The notes under the pieces were generated by a model that worked only from the letters and a program-made list of their open reading frames with translations, was not told where the DNA came from and did no database searches. Position numbers and translations under genes: made by a program. From assembly GCF_954871325.1 (NCBI RefSeq), contig NC_088777.1:12873366-12937365 (forward strand): a stretch of DNA of 64,000 nt. The letters run 5' to 3'. This document shows positions 23,768 through 35,968 of this stretch, piece by piece; the stretch's first letter is position 1, and the number at the start of each line of letters is the position of its first letter. Origin of the DNA: Gordionus sp. m RMFG-2023 (Eukaryota > Nematomorpha > Gordioida > Chordodea > Parachordodidae).

Positions 23768-24067
23768 GTATAATATTAAGTTGTTCAAATTAATTTGAAA
23801 TATTATAAATTATTCTAAAGTATTTTACATGTTCCTTGTGGAACTTTTTATTTTTTTAACTTTTTTTCACATCTAATAAATAATTTTTTTTTAATTTTAA
23901 TAATCTAATTTTTCAATTTTCGAATCGAATATTCAACGAAGAAAATCGAATAATGTTTTTATTATTCGTGCTCTAATAAGGATCGAATCTGAATAATACA
24001 ATTATTCGATTCGAAAATACGAATACAAATATTATTTGATTCATATTTTTGTAGGTATAATCAGAGC

Positions 24068-25299
24068 CCGCTAAAAATATAAAATGTTATGGCATCATAT
24101 TTCGATTCCGATGAAGATTAAATGGATTATTTTCTTTCCTCTTTCTTTTTTCATAACTAACTTAGTAATGAAACTTGAACTCGCCAGTTTTTATATTACC
24201 CGAGGTATTAAGGGGTAAAAAGGTGCAAAGAATGTCCCAGATAAAATAACACTAAATCAATTTAATTATTACATTTTGTATATATGACTAAGTAACCGAT
24301 TGATAATTTGGGGGAGGGGGCATAAAAGAATGCTTTTTTATACCTGGTCATTTATATTTCGAGTTTAGAACTAAATTTTTATCATCTCTGAGATTTTCAA
24401 TTTTGCAATGTTTTTTTTTAAAAAAATGTTTAATAATTGATTACTTAAATACTTCCTTGGATAATTTGGGCGGCAAACGAATATATACCATAAGATATAG
24501 CTAAAAAAGTGAAGATGTCGCTAATTTTAATGCAGCCAGAGGGTAAAGATACAATATCGATTAGTGTGTAATATCATGTGGGTTATAAAAAAAATTTATC
24601 ATAAAATTATCTAAAATAAATTTCATGAAAAACTATTTTTAAAAAAAATCAATGTTCGTGATATTACCCATAAATCGATTACTGTGCCTTTTTAAATATT
24701 TAAAATTTAGCGTCATCTTTAATTTTTCAGCCATTTTATTTGCAAACATTTTTTTGTAAATATCTTATTTGCCGCCGAGAAAATTATTTAAGTAAATATT
24801 AAGTAATCAGTTAATAAACACTGTTTAAAAAAATTACAAAAATTGGAAGCCCTATTCCTTATGAAAATTTACTTCTGAATTTTAAACTGGATATAAAATG
24901 ACCATCTATAACAAAAATGTTTATTTTTATTTCCCCTTAACTATCAATTTTTTACTTATACATATTAGGAACTAATTATTTTAAAAAAATGACGTTTTTT
25001 CATCTTTAACTATTAAGATCTCGATTAATATAAAACCTAGCAAGTTTAAATTTCGTTTCTGGGCTAATTGTAACCCCATATTTTTTATTAATTTTTATCT
25101 GAATTGAAAATATTAAGTCAAAAAATGCCTTTGTTCAAAGTTGATTTGACATGTAATAACCCCAAATTGATCCTTCCCAAGTTAATTCCAAAATTTTCAA
25201 TTATATATAAGCCCCCCCCAGGTGTTAGAAAGCTCTGTAGTTAAAAACAGCGATAAAATGTATTCATTGTTCAATTATTTTTTTATTTATCAATTCAAT
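24068..25299. other. AT-rich DNA, no gene seen
   Basis: No exon or element boundary recognised on either strand. Confidence 0.5.
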
Positions 25300-25307
25300 A
25301 TACTAGA

Positions 25308-26028
25308 TAGGGGTGTACCGATACCACTTTTTGGAGGCCGATCCGATATTCCAGATATTTAATTGATATCGGCCGATAACCGATCCTATATCATATCTAA
25401 TTTAGTATTCTGTAAAGATACCGGTTTTAATTTTTAATATTCTTTTTATTAGTACAACATCTATAATTTTACTATACCATAACATATGTCATTTAAATAT
25501 ATTATAATATGATCAGTTATAGTTTATATTCAATTCAATTGCAATTATTTATATAATAAGTAATAACATTAATCTATTTACATAATTAGTAATAAACAAA
25601 TATATTGAAATTTGAAATTAATATATAAAATTAATTTATCGAAGATTTCTTTTTAGAAATACCAAAATTTCCAATTTATCAGAGATCGGTCTGCAGTGAT
25701 GGGGACTGTTAATATCACTAGTATCACTAAAAACAGATTCTGAAGAGATTAATGAACACTTTTTTAAACAGAATGTGAAAAAAAATAACTATATTGCAGA
25801 ATGTTTATTAACTAATTATTACTATTAAAATAATTAAGCATAAAAATATATTCCGATTTTATTTATAAAAATAAATGGATTTTTAGATATAACTTTTTTT
25901 AAATTTTGTTAAAAGCGCCATTTTATATCGGATAGGAAAATTTTATAATATTTGCCGATAACCGATATTTTAAAATGGGTGAAATATCGGCCCGATCCGA
26001 TCCGATATAAAATATCGGTACATCCCTA
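25308..26028. mobile_element. hAT-type MITE (GGGATGTACCGATA ends), uninterrupted copy
   Basis: Ends TAGGGGTGTACCGAT / ATCGGTACATCCCTA are flanked by the 8-bp duplication ATACTAGA (25300-25307 and 26029-26036). Subterminal GATATCGGCCGATAACCGAT repeats lie at both ends. Non-coding; same family as 23125-23767. Confidence 0.92.
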
Positions 26029-26036
26029 ATACTAGA

Positions 26037-28399
26037 TATTTAAAAAATTGTTTCATTGGAATAAAAACATTTTGCAAATCCAAACATTAAATAGAAATTC
26101 AAGATAAAAGTAGACTAAAATTACACCCCTTCTTAGAAATTTAGTCTTGGTCATTAATAATTTGAAAAAAATATATTTATAAATTGGATTTTGGCTTTGG
26201 TTAGATTCAAGGGAACAAACATCATATATTACTTATAAATCAATTATCAATAAGGCATAAGAGAAAAGGCGCAATCATAATTTATTTTATTATATGTGTA
26301 ATTTTCATAATAAAGTTATTTCCATAACAAAATTTAAGTAAAATAACACTTTGTTCCTTCTTATCTATTAAGAAATCTATTAAATTTTCCCCCAATTTAT
26401 GGTTTAATATAATTCATTATTTTAAATTAATAAAGATTAATTATTGTTTTAGTATTGATCTTTTAAAATTAAAAGTATCAGTGCATCTTTACTTTTTATA
26501 ATATATTCTAATAGAAACTTACCCATTGAAAAAAAGGAATTATCTACTACTTTACATTTTAATTCAAATTAAGATGATTACAAAAAATATTTTTGATAAA
26601 ATCTACTATGTAAACAATACAATCATGAGGTAAAGATTTTAGATAATTGTAAAAATTTTGAACTTACAATTAATGAATTGGGTATGTCATTATTCTGACA
26701 CACATCTTCAAAAGGAACTCCAAATTTAATCCTATTAATGAATTCAATAATATAATAAATAAATATTTTAAAAACCTTTCAATATTCTTTTTTCTAGATA
26801 TAACTTTAAGTACATTTTCTTGAACCCTTTGTACCCATGTGGACATTAGATGTGGAATTAAAATTTAGTTATAAATACATTTTGCCAAATTGGCATTCGT
26901 AATCTATCATTCGTTTCATGATATATAGTAATGATTTATAAAAGCCAGTTGAAACGATAAAGTAGTCAATACCAAGAAAGTATGATAAATTGATTTAATA
27001 TGTAATAAAATATATTTTTAAAGAATTTTTATTGTCTCAAATTTAAAAAGTGGTGTTAACGTCCTCATTTATATATATTTTTTTTTAATATTAATATCAG
27101 GTTAGCTTCAAAAATTAATTTAGAAACGAATCGATAATATTTTATCATAAGCGTTGGTCGAATATACTATGCTTATTATAAAATAAAATAACATGAAAGT
27201 TGGTGATCGTTTGACAGGTTATGTTCAATGATATAAGAAACAATTATGACACATGTCAGAAATAACTTTGCCATATAAAAATATATTTTTAAATAATATT
27301 TTTTAAAATATTTAAAATATTTTTAAAATATTTAAAATATTTTTAAAGAAAGAAAGAAAAAAAAGATTAGGAATCTAAAATTATCTTCAAGAATGTAATG
27401 AGGAAGTGAAATTTACTTCTATTGTCTGTGATAAAATTATTTCTAGTATTGTATTTATTATAACAACAACTTAATTTTCAGACTGAATTCATAATTTCTT
27501 ATAACAATAAGAAAATGTAGGGTTTTCTTTATATATAATATACACTTCTTATTTTTATATAGAAAATAAGATCGAACTCTAGACAAAATATAATATAGAC
27601 AACTAAAAAATATGTATGATCATTTCATGTAAGCTCATTATTATTTTAAAAAATACAATTAAATTTAAAATATTAGTATATTATAATTCAAAGATATCAA
27701 AAAATTATTTGTTTTATATTATTCATTAAAATATTGAAAAATTGAAAAATATAGGATGATCCGAAAAATTAATAAGCATAAATATAAATCTCGGGACAAT
27801 TATAAGGGAATAAAGCAAATGTAATAACTATTTACATTTTAATATTTTATATTCAAAAGCTAGACCAAAAAATCTAGGAGTTAATCATAAAATAAGTTCA
27901 TCTTATTTTTTTTCTACTATCAACAAAAGGGTATTATGTATGTATATAGATATTTATTAAAAAAATAAAGTGAAAATATCTTTTTTATACATGCTTGCAC
28001 TAACATCTAATGAGATTTTAAAAAATAGGAAATAACTTCACATGATATTGTTTTTATGATATTCTGAAACACTCAATCAAAATAGATAAGAGAAGGAAAA
28101 GGTATGTCTATAACTTTTTTTAAAAGATTTAGTGCTGAATATTCTTAAATAGCTGAGATCAAACAATAAAGAAGAAAATGAATATAGTTGATAATCTAAA
28201 TATATAGAAAAAAAGTTATGTTATTTTAGAGGAAATATATATTAAATATTTGAAAAGAAAAAAACGATTATATAGTTTAATAAATAAAAATAAAAGTCGT
28301 CATCAAAAAATTTACAGCCTTACGCAATGCATTACTATCATGGTGGTATTACTAAACTTTGATCTTTTATAAGTAAAAATATAAATAACTTTAAAATTT
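26037..28399. other. AT-rich DNA, no gene seen
   Basis: Very AT-rich, with a short TTTTAAAATATTTAAAATAT microsatellite at about 27.3 kb. I see no exon. Missing 5' exons of the RhoGAP gene could lie here or further right, but none could be identified. Confidence 0.5.
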
Positions 28400-28580
28400 T
28401 TTTGTTAAATGTTCGATTTTTTAAAAAAACATAACTAAATATTTTAATACTTATGCCTCGAGATTTCGCTAATTAATAATCTTTATTCCATATATTAACA
28501 AAATCCTCAGACTTACGCAATATTTTTCTGTATAAAATATTGAGTTGGATATTTTAATATCTCTAATTGTTTAACAAAAT
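28400..28580. mobile_element. MITE, GTGTTGTTAAACGGC family, copy 9 (degraded)
   Basis: TTTGTTAAATGTTCGATTTT left and TTGTTTAACAAAAT right ends, internal GCCTCGAGATTTCGCTAAT block. Confidence 0.6.
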
Positions 28581-28919
28581 TATTTTAAATTCAAAAGATA
28601 ATTAAAATTTATTTTTGAATACAATGTATAAGGTATTTAAAAATACTTATTAACTATGTAATAGGTTATTAAAAATAACTAAAAAAAATATGTAAAAGGT
28701 ATTTAAACCTATATATAACTTAAATATATAAAAGGTAATTTTAATTTATTATGAAAATGATATTTAAAAATCTATAAATCTAAATAAACTTAATAAAGGT
28801 AATTAAAAACTTACATTTCCAAAGGTAAATAAGATTATAAATTGTTAATCGAAATAATTAATTTGATGATAAAAAAATTAAAATAAATAGTAAAAATTGA
28901 AATAAATAATAAATTTATT

Positions 28920-29150
28920 ATTAATTGTTATGATTAGCTAGCTAAACGTGGAGTTGCATGCTAGAATCATGCATCCGGATCATGTGGCTTTGGAGATAGA
29001 GGAAAGTTCTGGAATGATGGCTGGAGAATGACCTGATTCTATATAATTGTAACGTTACGTTGTTCTATCGGATCGGATTATGGTTAATTTATTTGAATAA
29101 AGAATTACATGAATCCAAGTTATATATCTATGCCATAATAATTAAAAAAA
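28920..29150 (+). promoter_or_regulatory. Promoter-like cluster: heat-shock element, TATA box, poly(A) signal
   Basis: Positions 29001-29015 read GGAAAGTTCTGGAAT, three perfect alternating nGAAn/nTTCn pentamers, the consensus heat-shock-factor site. TCTATATAAT follows at 29038-29047 and AATAAA near 29096. The patch is sharply richer in G+C than its flanks. HSE, TATA and an early AATAAA in about 200 bp is the layout of a U3-R region, so an old solo or 5' LTR is the likeliest reading. No second copy was found. Confidence 0.5.
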
Positions 29151-30107
29151 TGATTCAAATATATTTGCTACTCTAAAACGGAATTCAGAATTATTATAGT
29201 GGTGTTTGGTTTAAACCTATTTTCATAAAAAATAAATATAACATGGATATTTTTCTTTAGAATGAAAACTTCCTTAGATATTGGAACACTTAAATGGACA
29301 AAATAGACGAAGAATATTTTATTTCTTGGACTGAGTAGAACGCATAAGAAAGTGATTTGGACTAAAACTTTTAATATCATCAGACCAACTCCAAAATGAA
29401 AATAGACACTTAATTCCAAATCAATTCTATAGTCTACAAAATATATTGAAGAAAAAATAAACTAGTTGTATTTAGAAAATTTAAAATCAAGAAAAATATT
29501 TAGTTAGAAGTTAAAGTTGAAGTTAGATCGCTTATGACTTCCAGCAAAACCAGTCAGAAAAGAGAAGTATTCTTTCTTAATAATATATATTCGAGAATAA
29601 AATGAATATAATACAAACTTAAAATATGCCACATAAAATATAACTGATAATATAACAATAATTGAAACAAAAGGAATATTCAACAATATTTAATGTAATA
29701 TGAAATATGTTACTAACAAATTGTGACTACTTAATCAATTTACCTATTAATATATTACTATTTCTTTTTAATATTTATTATTACTTGTATTTACCAAATC
29801 TATTTATATTACTTTTTTACAAAATGTTTTACTTGAGGCTGAAAATTAAATATATTTTTATATATAAATATCGCGTAAATGAAATAAAAAGAATTACACA
29901 TCTTAATAAAATATTATAAGTCAATATTCTACACTACACATTTTACAGGCTAATTCCCCCCAGTACCGACTAATAGAGTGACCATAACAGTTCTCAGGGC
30001 AAGACCTTCCCCGCTTGTCAATAAAATAAAAATTATATGACATTGAAAGAGATCTATATTGAAAATATAGATCTCACGATTTTTTAAATATTTTAAAAAG
30101 TCTTAAT
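29151..30107. other. AT-rich DNA, faint coding-like traces
   Basis: No long open frame. Some blocks downstream of the promoter-like patch look like decayed coding sequence, possibly of an old retroelement, but no family can be named. Confidence 0.35.
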
Positions 30108-30363
30108 TGTTGAATAATAAAATTCGTTTTTTATTTTTTTATTGACCTTTTCTTATTTTTGTGTATTTGAATAATTGAGCTTAACTTTTAATTTTATTAT
30201 TTTTATATTTTTTATAATTCTTTATTTTTATGAAGCATTCAAATTGAACAAAGATTTTTTGTATAAATATGTCAATTATATTTTTTACTTAAGAAGCAAT
30301 ATATATTTTAGAAATAATATAATAAAATTTATATATCGACCACCATTTAGCCTTTATTTAGCA
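30108..30363 (+). repeat. Left LTR of relic element
   Basis: Starts TGTTGAATAATAAAATTCG; the right edge is approximate, near TTTATTTAGCA. It matches 39224-39451 in direct orientation. Confidence 0.6.
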
Positions 30364-31749
30364 TGATCGACCGGAAAACCATGATAGTAGAAATATTCTT
30401 CAAGTTTCCCTTATCTGGGAAATATAGATATGAATTCTATATGGTAAAATCAATGTACAATTCCAAAGCACGTGAGAAGAAAAGTGATTATAAATTAAAA
30501 TACTATTCCAAAATAGAGTCATAACTAGAATAACTTATAACGTTAATATTAATCAATCATAATGGATATAAATAAATACATAGAAAACCTTGAAATATAT
30601 TATTAAACAATGAAATAACAGTTGATTTTCTTAATAACTTACATGATTATATTTTTCATATTTTTGATTTGTTGAATAATGACAAATAAATAAACTAATG
30701 ATGAATTCATAGGCTTATAAAAGAGTATTATGAATATAAATCATCTTTAGTTCAACCACATAATCATATAAAAATCATATTATTTACAATTTTCAGTCTA
30801 ATACTCATTATAAAAAAAGTTATAATATAAATTGTCATAATAGAAATAATCCAGGTAATTATTAAAAAATCAATATAAAAATTATAATGAATATAATTAT
30901 TGTTGTGATATAAATAATCCAGGTAATTATTATAATAATAATCAATATAAATTATAATGAATATAATTATTGTAATAATAAGATTTATAATCATAAAATT
31001 TCCATAATAAAAATAATTATTACTATAACGAGCAACCTTATATTCATAATAAGAGTAAAAATGTTCATAAACAAAATAAAACTTCTAATAAAATTATGGA
31101 TTTGAAAGATAAAAAACCAATTTATTTAGAAAAAATGCCTGGTTTATTTCATATTCTGATCTTTAACAAAACTGGAAAAATGTTAATTGGATAAATGGGA
31201 AAATTTTCAAGGAACGTAAAATACCAAATGTTATGGACATATATGGTACTGAACTAATTAAAAATTTGAAAATTATAACTAAAAATTTTAAAGTAATTTC
31301 AAGACAATTCATATATGAAGACAAAATAGAGTCTTATAAATTAAAATATATAAATTTTATGATAAAATAAAAAAATATAATGAAATACTTATTAGTTAAG
31401 AAATTAAGGATACAAATATATTAAAGAAAATAATAATAAATTCAAAAGTTGAATCTACAAATTGAAATCCATTAATATGTGTTAAAGTCAAACTTGTTAA
31501 TCGATCCTTTTAAAAAGATCGAATCCCGATCACGATCTTTTCAAAAAAGGAGGATCGAAATCCAGAATCGACCTTTTTTTAAAAAAAGGATGGCGATCAC
31601 GATCTAGAAGGAAATTACTGATAGATGCAAAATTAACTAATATAAAAATAAATTAAGTATGGTATAAATTTAGTGTAATTGAATTATAATATAAGTATAA
31701 CAATTAGAAAATATTTATTTATAATTAAAATTAGCCTTTAATAATAAAA

Positions 31750-31870
31750 ATTTTTTAAAGTTATTATCATTTAAACATCATAGTCTTTCATTAAGCACAT
31801 TTTTAACTTTACCAAACAAGCGCTACACAGGAGCGCCTGATGGCAAAAGTGTTATATTCAATAAATATTT
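31750..31870 (-). pseudogene. hATC transposase remnant
   Basis: Minus-strand frame NITLLPSGAPV, then RLFGKVKNVLNERL and KKFLLLK with two in-frame stops. Same position relative to the terminus as in the 1723-2806 element. Confidence 0.7.
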
Positions 31871-33271
31871 TCTTTAAATTAACATAAATATTAAAATCAT
31901 TCGTATCATCATTTGAACAAAAAAATTTATTAATGGAACGAGCATTTTGTCGAGAATTTTTCCCTAAAAAGTATCTATTTCATCCATACATTCATTTGAA
32001 GCATCTCCATGTGGTTGATCCTGCATATTTTCCAAATGGGCAATTAACCTTTCTTTTACCAACAGATTTTATGCCAGATTAATATAAGGCCAATTAGGCT
32101 TAATTTTTGAGTGAATTATTGCTGTCAATATGTTATTATCATCATATAGTGGAGGAAATTTATATTATGAAATGATAATTAATTTATAAACATCAATAAA
32201 GGATGTATTATCTTCTAAATCTATAAATGAGGACATTATTAAAACTATAATTTATTTATATTATTACTATAATTTTCCGATGTCCTCACTCCGTCATGTC
32301 AATCGCTACGTCATGTCATCGCTACGTATTTATTTATTTTTATTAATTTATTTATTTTTTATAAAAGCAAGACTCAAATAAAAAGCAACTATTATATCCT
32401 GGTAAGTAATATTTATAGTTTATAAAAAATTTTATTTATTTACTTTTTTTATAGGTGAAATATTTTGAGAAGAAAATCCAAGAAAGCAAGACTCAAATAA
32501 AAAGCAACTATAATCCTGGTAAATAATATTTTTAATTTATGATATCAAAAATTAAATATCATTCATTTATTAATTCAACCCATATTCATTTTGAGAAGAA
32601 AGGGTAAATAACATTTTTTATTTATAAAAATGAGTTTTTACAAATCAAACAATCATACACCCTTATTTTCCAAAAAATGAGTTTTTAAAAGGGCTAATAT
32701 CAAAAAATAAGTATCATTCAATTCTTTCAAGTAAATTAAATTATAAATGCTCATATTTTTTTTACATTTAGAATACATCAATTTTAGCTTCTGATGATAT
32801 TCCCACTCTTTCTAGAGAGTTGAACCTAATATTGATTCCTCTTCAGGTTTAATACATTAATATTTTTAAAATTATTCTTATGTTTTTATTTTAGATAACA
32901 AGCCCTGTCGTAACCTCTCTTAATGATTGTACAGATGCTGATTAAGCAACTATTATCCTGGTAAATTATTATTTTTTATTTATTAAAATGAGTTTTTACA
33001 AGGGTTGATATCAAAAAATAAATATCATTCAATTATTAATTCAGCCCATATTTATTTGGAGAAGAAAAGCAAAGTAAGGGTAAATAATATTTTTAATTTA
33101 TAAAAATGAGTTTTTACAAATCAAACAATAATCATACACCCTTAGTTTACAAAAAGTATAACATCAATAATTTAAACTTTCCCATTCCAGTTACACACAT
33201 TCAAAAATATTATAAATATTTAAGAAAATAGTTTCAAAACACAAAAGATTAACCCTACCTTTTTTAAACAA

Positions 33272-33435
33272 AAATGTGGTATAAAACAAGGATGTGACCC
33301 CCCATTTTCAGTCTACTAATTAGTGACATCACAAATACCAGTACAAAATGTAGACTGGCTATGCTACGCCGACAATATATATATCATTATTGAAGATGTC
33401 ACTAACATTAATAATTTTAACAATAGTCTTAAATA
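33272..33435 (+). pseudogene. LINE reverse-transcriptase fragment
   Basis: KCGIKQGC then an in-frame stop and LCYADNIYIIIEDV in one frame match the RT blocks G-x-x-QGC and Y-A-D-D. The second catalytic Asp is Asn here. Only about 55 codons; the rest of the LINE is not visible. Confidence 0.65.
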
Positions 33436-34929
33436 ATATGTGAAAAATCAGCCTAATAAATTAAAAAAACTATTCTATCTTTCCTTTCCTTCCCTTTTAA
33501 TTTCTTTTATTATCCTTCACCTTTCTCAAACTTTTTAATTTCCTATTTCTTTCTCTTTAGCTTCCTTTCCCTTTTAATTTCCCTATTTTCTTTCCATTTA
33601 CAATACTTAGTATGATATTTTTTAATAATTTGAATAAATTTATATATCTATTTTAAGCATCCTACTTATTTTTAAAGCTATTTATTTTGCCGTGCCGCAC
33701 AATATGTCCTTTTATCTCTGATGAATATTTTATCTAACTAACAGAAAAATATCCAAAGTTTAGTATTTAACTAAATTAATATATCAATTTTTAAGGATCC
33801 TATTTTTTTAAAAGCTTGCCTTTTGTCAGATCCACAATTGCTCTATTCTCCATGCTGATTATTTTGTATAACTCACCAAAAAATAAGTACATTATTTTTA
33901 TTATAAATAATTTTATATAGGATTTTATATCTATCCAAAAAATCGATATATTTATTACAATATTTTTTTTATTCAATTAAAATTATATATTTATTCTTAA
34001 GGATCCTACCTTTTTAACAATACTCCTTTTTATTCTTACTATTTTTTTTGTATAATTCAATAAAAAAGACAAAACGGGGTTTTCTATCTTTAGGATTTTA
34101 CATTTATTCCAAAACAAAATACATACTATGGTATTTATATTATTTAAATTATTCTATATCTATTCACAAGGTTCCTATTTTTTTTAATTTGCCAATTGGA
34201 ATCTCCGAATGGTATTTTATTTTAATCCTACCTTATAAATGAGAATTGTTTTGTTTTTACTTTAGTTAACTATCTCCATCTTATTTCCTCTTTATAATTG
34301 TTCAAATATTGATATATCAGTCATTAATAATGAACAAATGCAAAATAAACCTATAGAAAAACATGATAGGTTTGATAAGTCCTCAAAAATTTTTTTTGAT
34401 TATAGCCCCCCTAATACTAGAAATATATTTCTAATATTGACTCCTCTACAGGTTTACAGTATATTAATGTTTGTTTAATTTCAACAATAGTTTATTTATA
34501 TTTGTGGCTGATTTCTTTATTTGTCTAGGCTAACCCAATCTTAATATCTCACATTGTTACAAAACATGATGAATCTATTTTTAAAAACAAAGAAAAAAAT
34601 GCCGATTCAACAAACACCTTACCCGTTCTAGAGTTACTGGTGGCCAAGATAATAAGGAACTGTGAACTCCTCTCGAGGTTTATTTTATTTTTTATCTAAT
34701 GTTTTATATCTAAATATTTATTTTATATTCACCCAGTTGCCTCCAAATGATATTTCTATCACCACTACCACAATCCCTATGCCACCTCTGCCTAATTTTT
34801 AACATAATATATAATTTATTATCATTCACCCCTCACTAGGAGTTAATATAAATAATACTTTATCCGATTCTCTGAGGAATATCATGAATATTTAGAGGGA
34901 TGTTCAAACGTGAATGTGTAGTGCGGCCA

Positions 34930-35320
34930 ATTTCATTAACATTATTAATGGGGAAATATGCGGTAGTTTTGGCATGGCCTTTATAACAATACTTACGACC
35001 GTTTTATGGTTGAGTTGACAATGACGTTCATGATTCTATTTTAGATGGGGATACCAAAACTGACACTTTGGCAGAAATATCATTTTGCGTTCTTCTTTTA
35101 CCAGTAGCCCAAGGCCTCAGCTTTATCAGAACGCAATGGGTGTTGTACACTGCTTTGGTAATCCGTCATTCATTACTTTCACCTACAACCCTAAATAGGA
35201 TGAAATTATACATTAATTATTTCCTCTGCAGACGACTGCCCAGATTTATTTTGTCGCTTTTCCCATCAAAAATTAAAATGTCATAAAGGATTTGCCCTTA
35301 ATTTTATCAGACACACAAAA
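34930..35320 (+). pseudogene. Helitron helitron-like N-terminal domain remnant
   Basis: LLPVAQGLSFIRTQW in one frame, then GNPSFITFTYNPK in the next, then ADDCPDLFCRFSHQKLK. This is the order of the Helitron N-terminal domain (ILPSS-like, FITFTCNP-x-W, DRPDL-x-x-RVF). Two frameshifts and several stops separate the blocks. Confidence 0.65.
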
Positions 35321-35589
35321 TAATAATTAATCCTCATCATTTATTTAAAAAATTACCTAAATTTATATGGCAAAAAAAAACAAATTTCTTAAAAAATATA
35401 TAAATAAATTGCATATAAGTTTCACTAGTATTGAATGGCATTTTTGTAATTTAAATAGTAGAATTTTTTTGTACTTAACATAAAGATATAGATAGCCCTT
35501 ATCAAATTTTCTGATAAAAGGAGTTAACCCACTAATTGGTAAATCCGAGATTTCCCCTTCATGTGATGATAAATTATTTAGAAATTTAA

Positions 35590-35960
35590 CTATCTCCGGG
35601 TTTGGGAAAAAGTTTTGAAAATTAATATGGGTTGGACTGGGCTTAGAAAATATTCCTCAATATTAATATTTGCTTGCACCTGACTTGGGAATATCTTTTA
35701 AAAATTATTATGGGCCGGGCTAGGAAAAAATTTTCAAAATTATTATGGGTTGAGCTAGGCTTGAGAATTTTTTTAAAAAATTATAAGGTCTTGGACGCTT
35801 GGAAATTTCTTTAAAATATTATGAGCTTGGACCTGGTTTGAAATTTTTTAATGTTAAATGTTAGTCTAATGTAATCAGTAATATATTTACAAAGAATTTT
35901 GATATTGGGTAAAAGCTCATTTAAATATATTTTGACTCAAAAAATAGTTTCCACTCTTAG
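35590..35960 (+). repeat. Helitron 3'-region minisatellite, left part
   Basis: Irregular repeats of TATGGGTTGGGCTGGGCTTG spaced by A/T runs. The same pattern precedes the Helitron 3' end at 63906, so both are one family. It continues at 37864 beyond the hAT insertion. Confidence 0.65.
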
Positions 35961-35968
35961 TCCTAATG

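Larger units (their letters stand above)
23012..24059. mobile_element. hAT-like MITE with 8-bp target duplication, outer layer of a triple nest
   Basis: Ends TATACCTAAAAAGAAT / TTTTTGTAGGTATA are flanked by the direct repeat ATCAGAGC (23004-23011 and 24060-24067). The interior is rich in ATTCGAAT/ATTCGTAT motifs. No coding content. It is interrupted by the element at 23125-23767. Confidence 0.85.
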
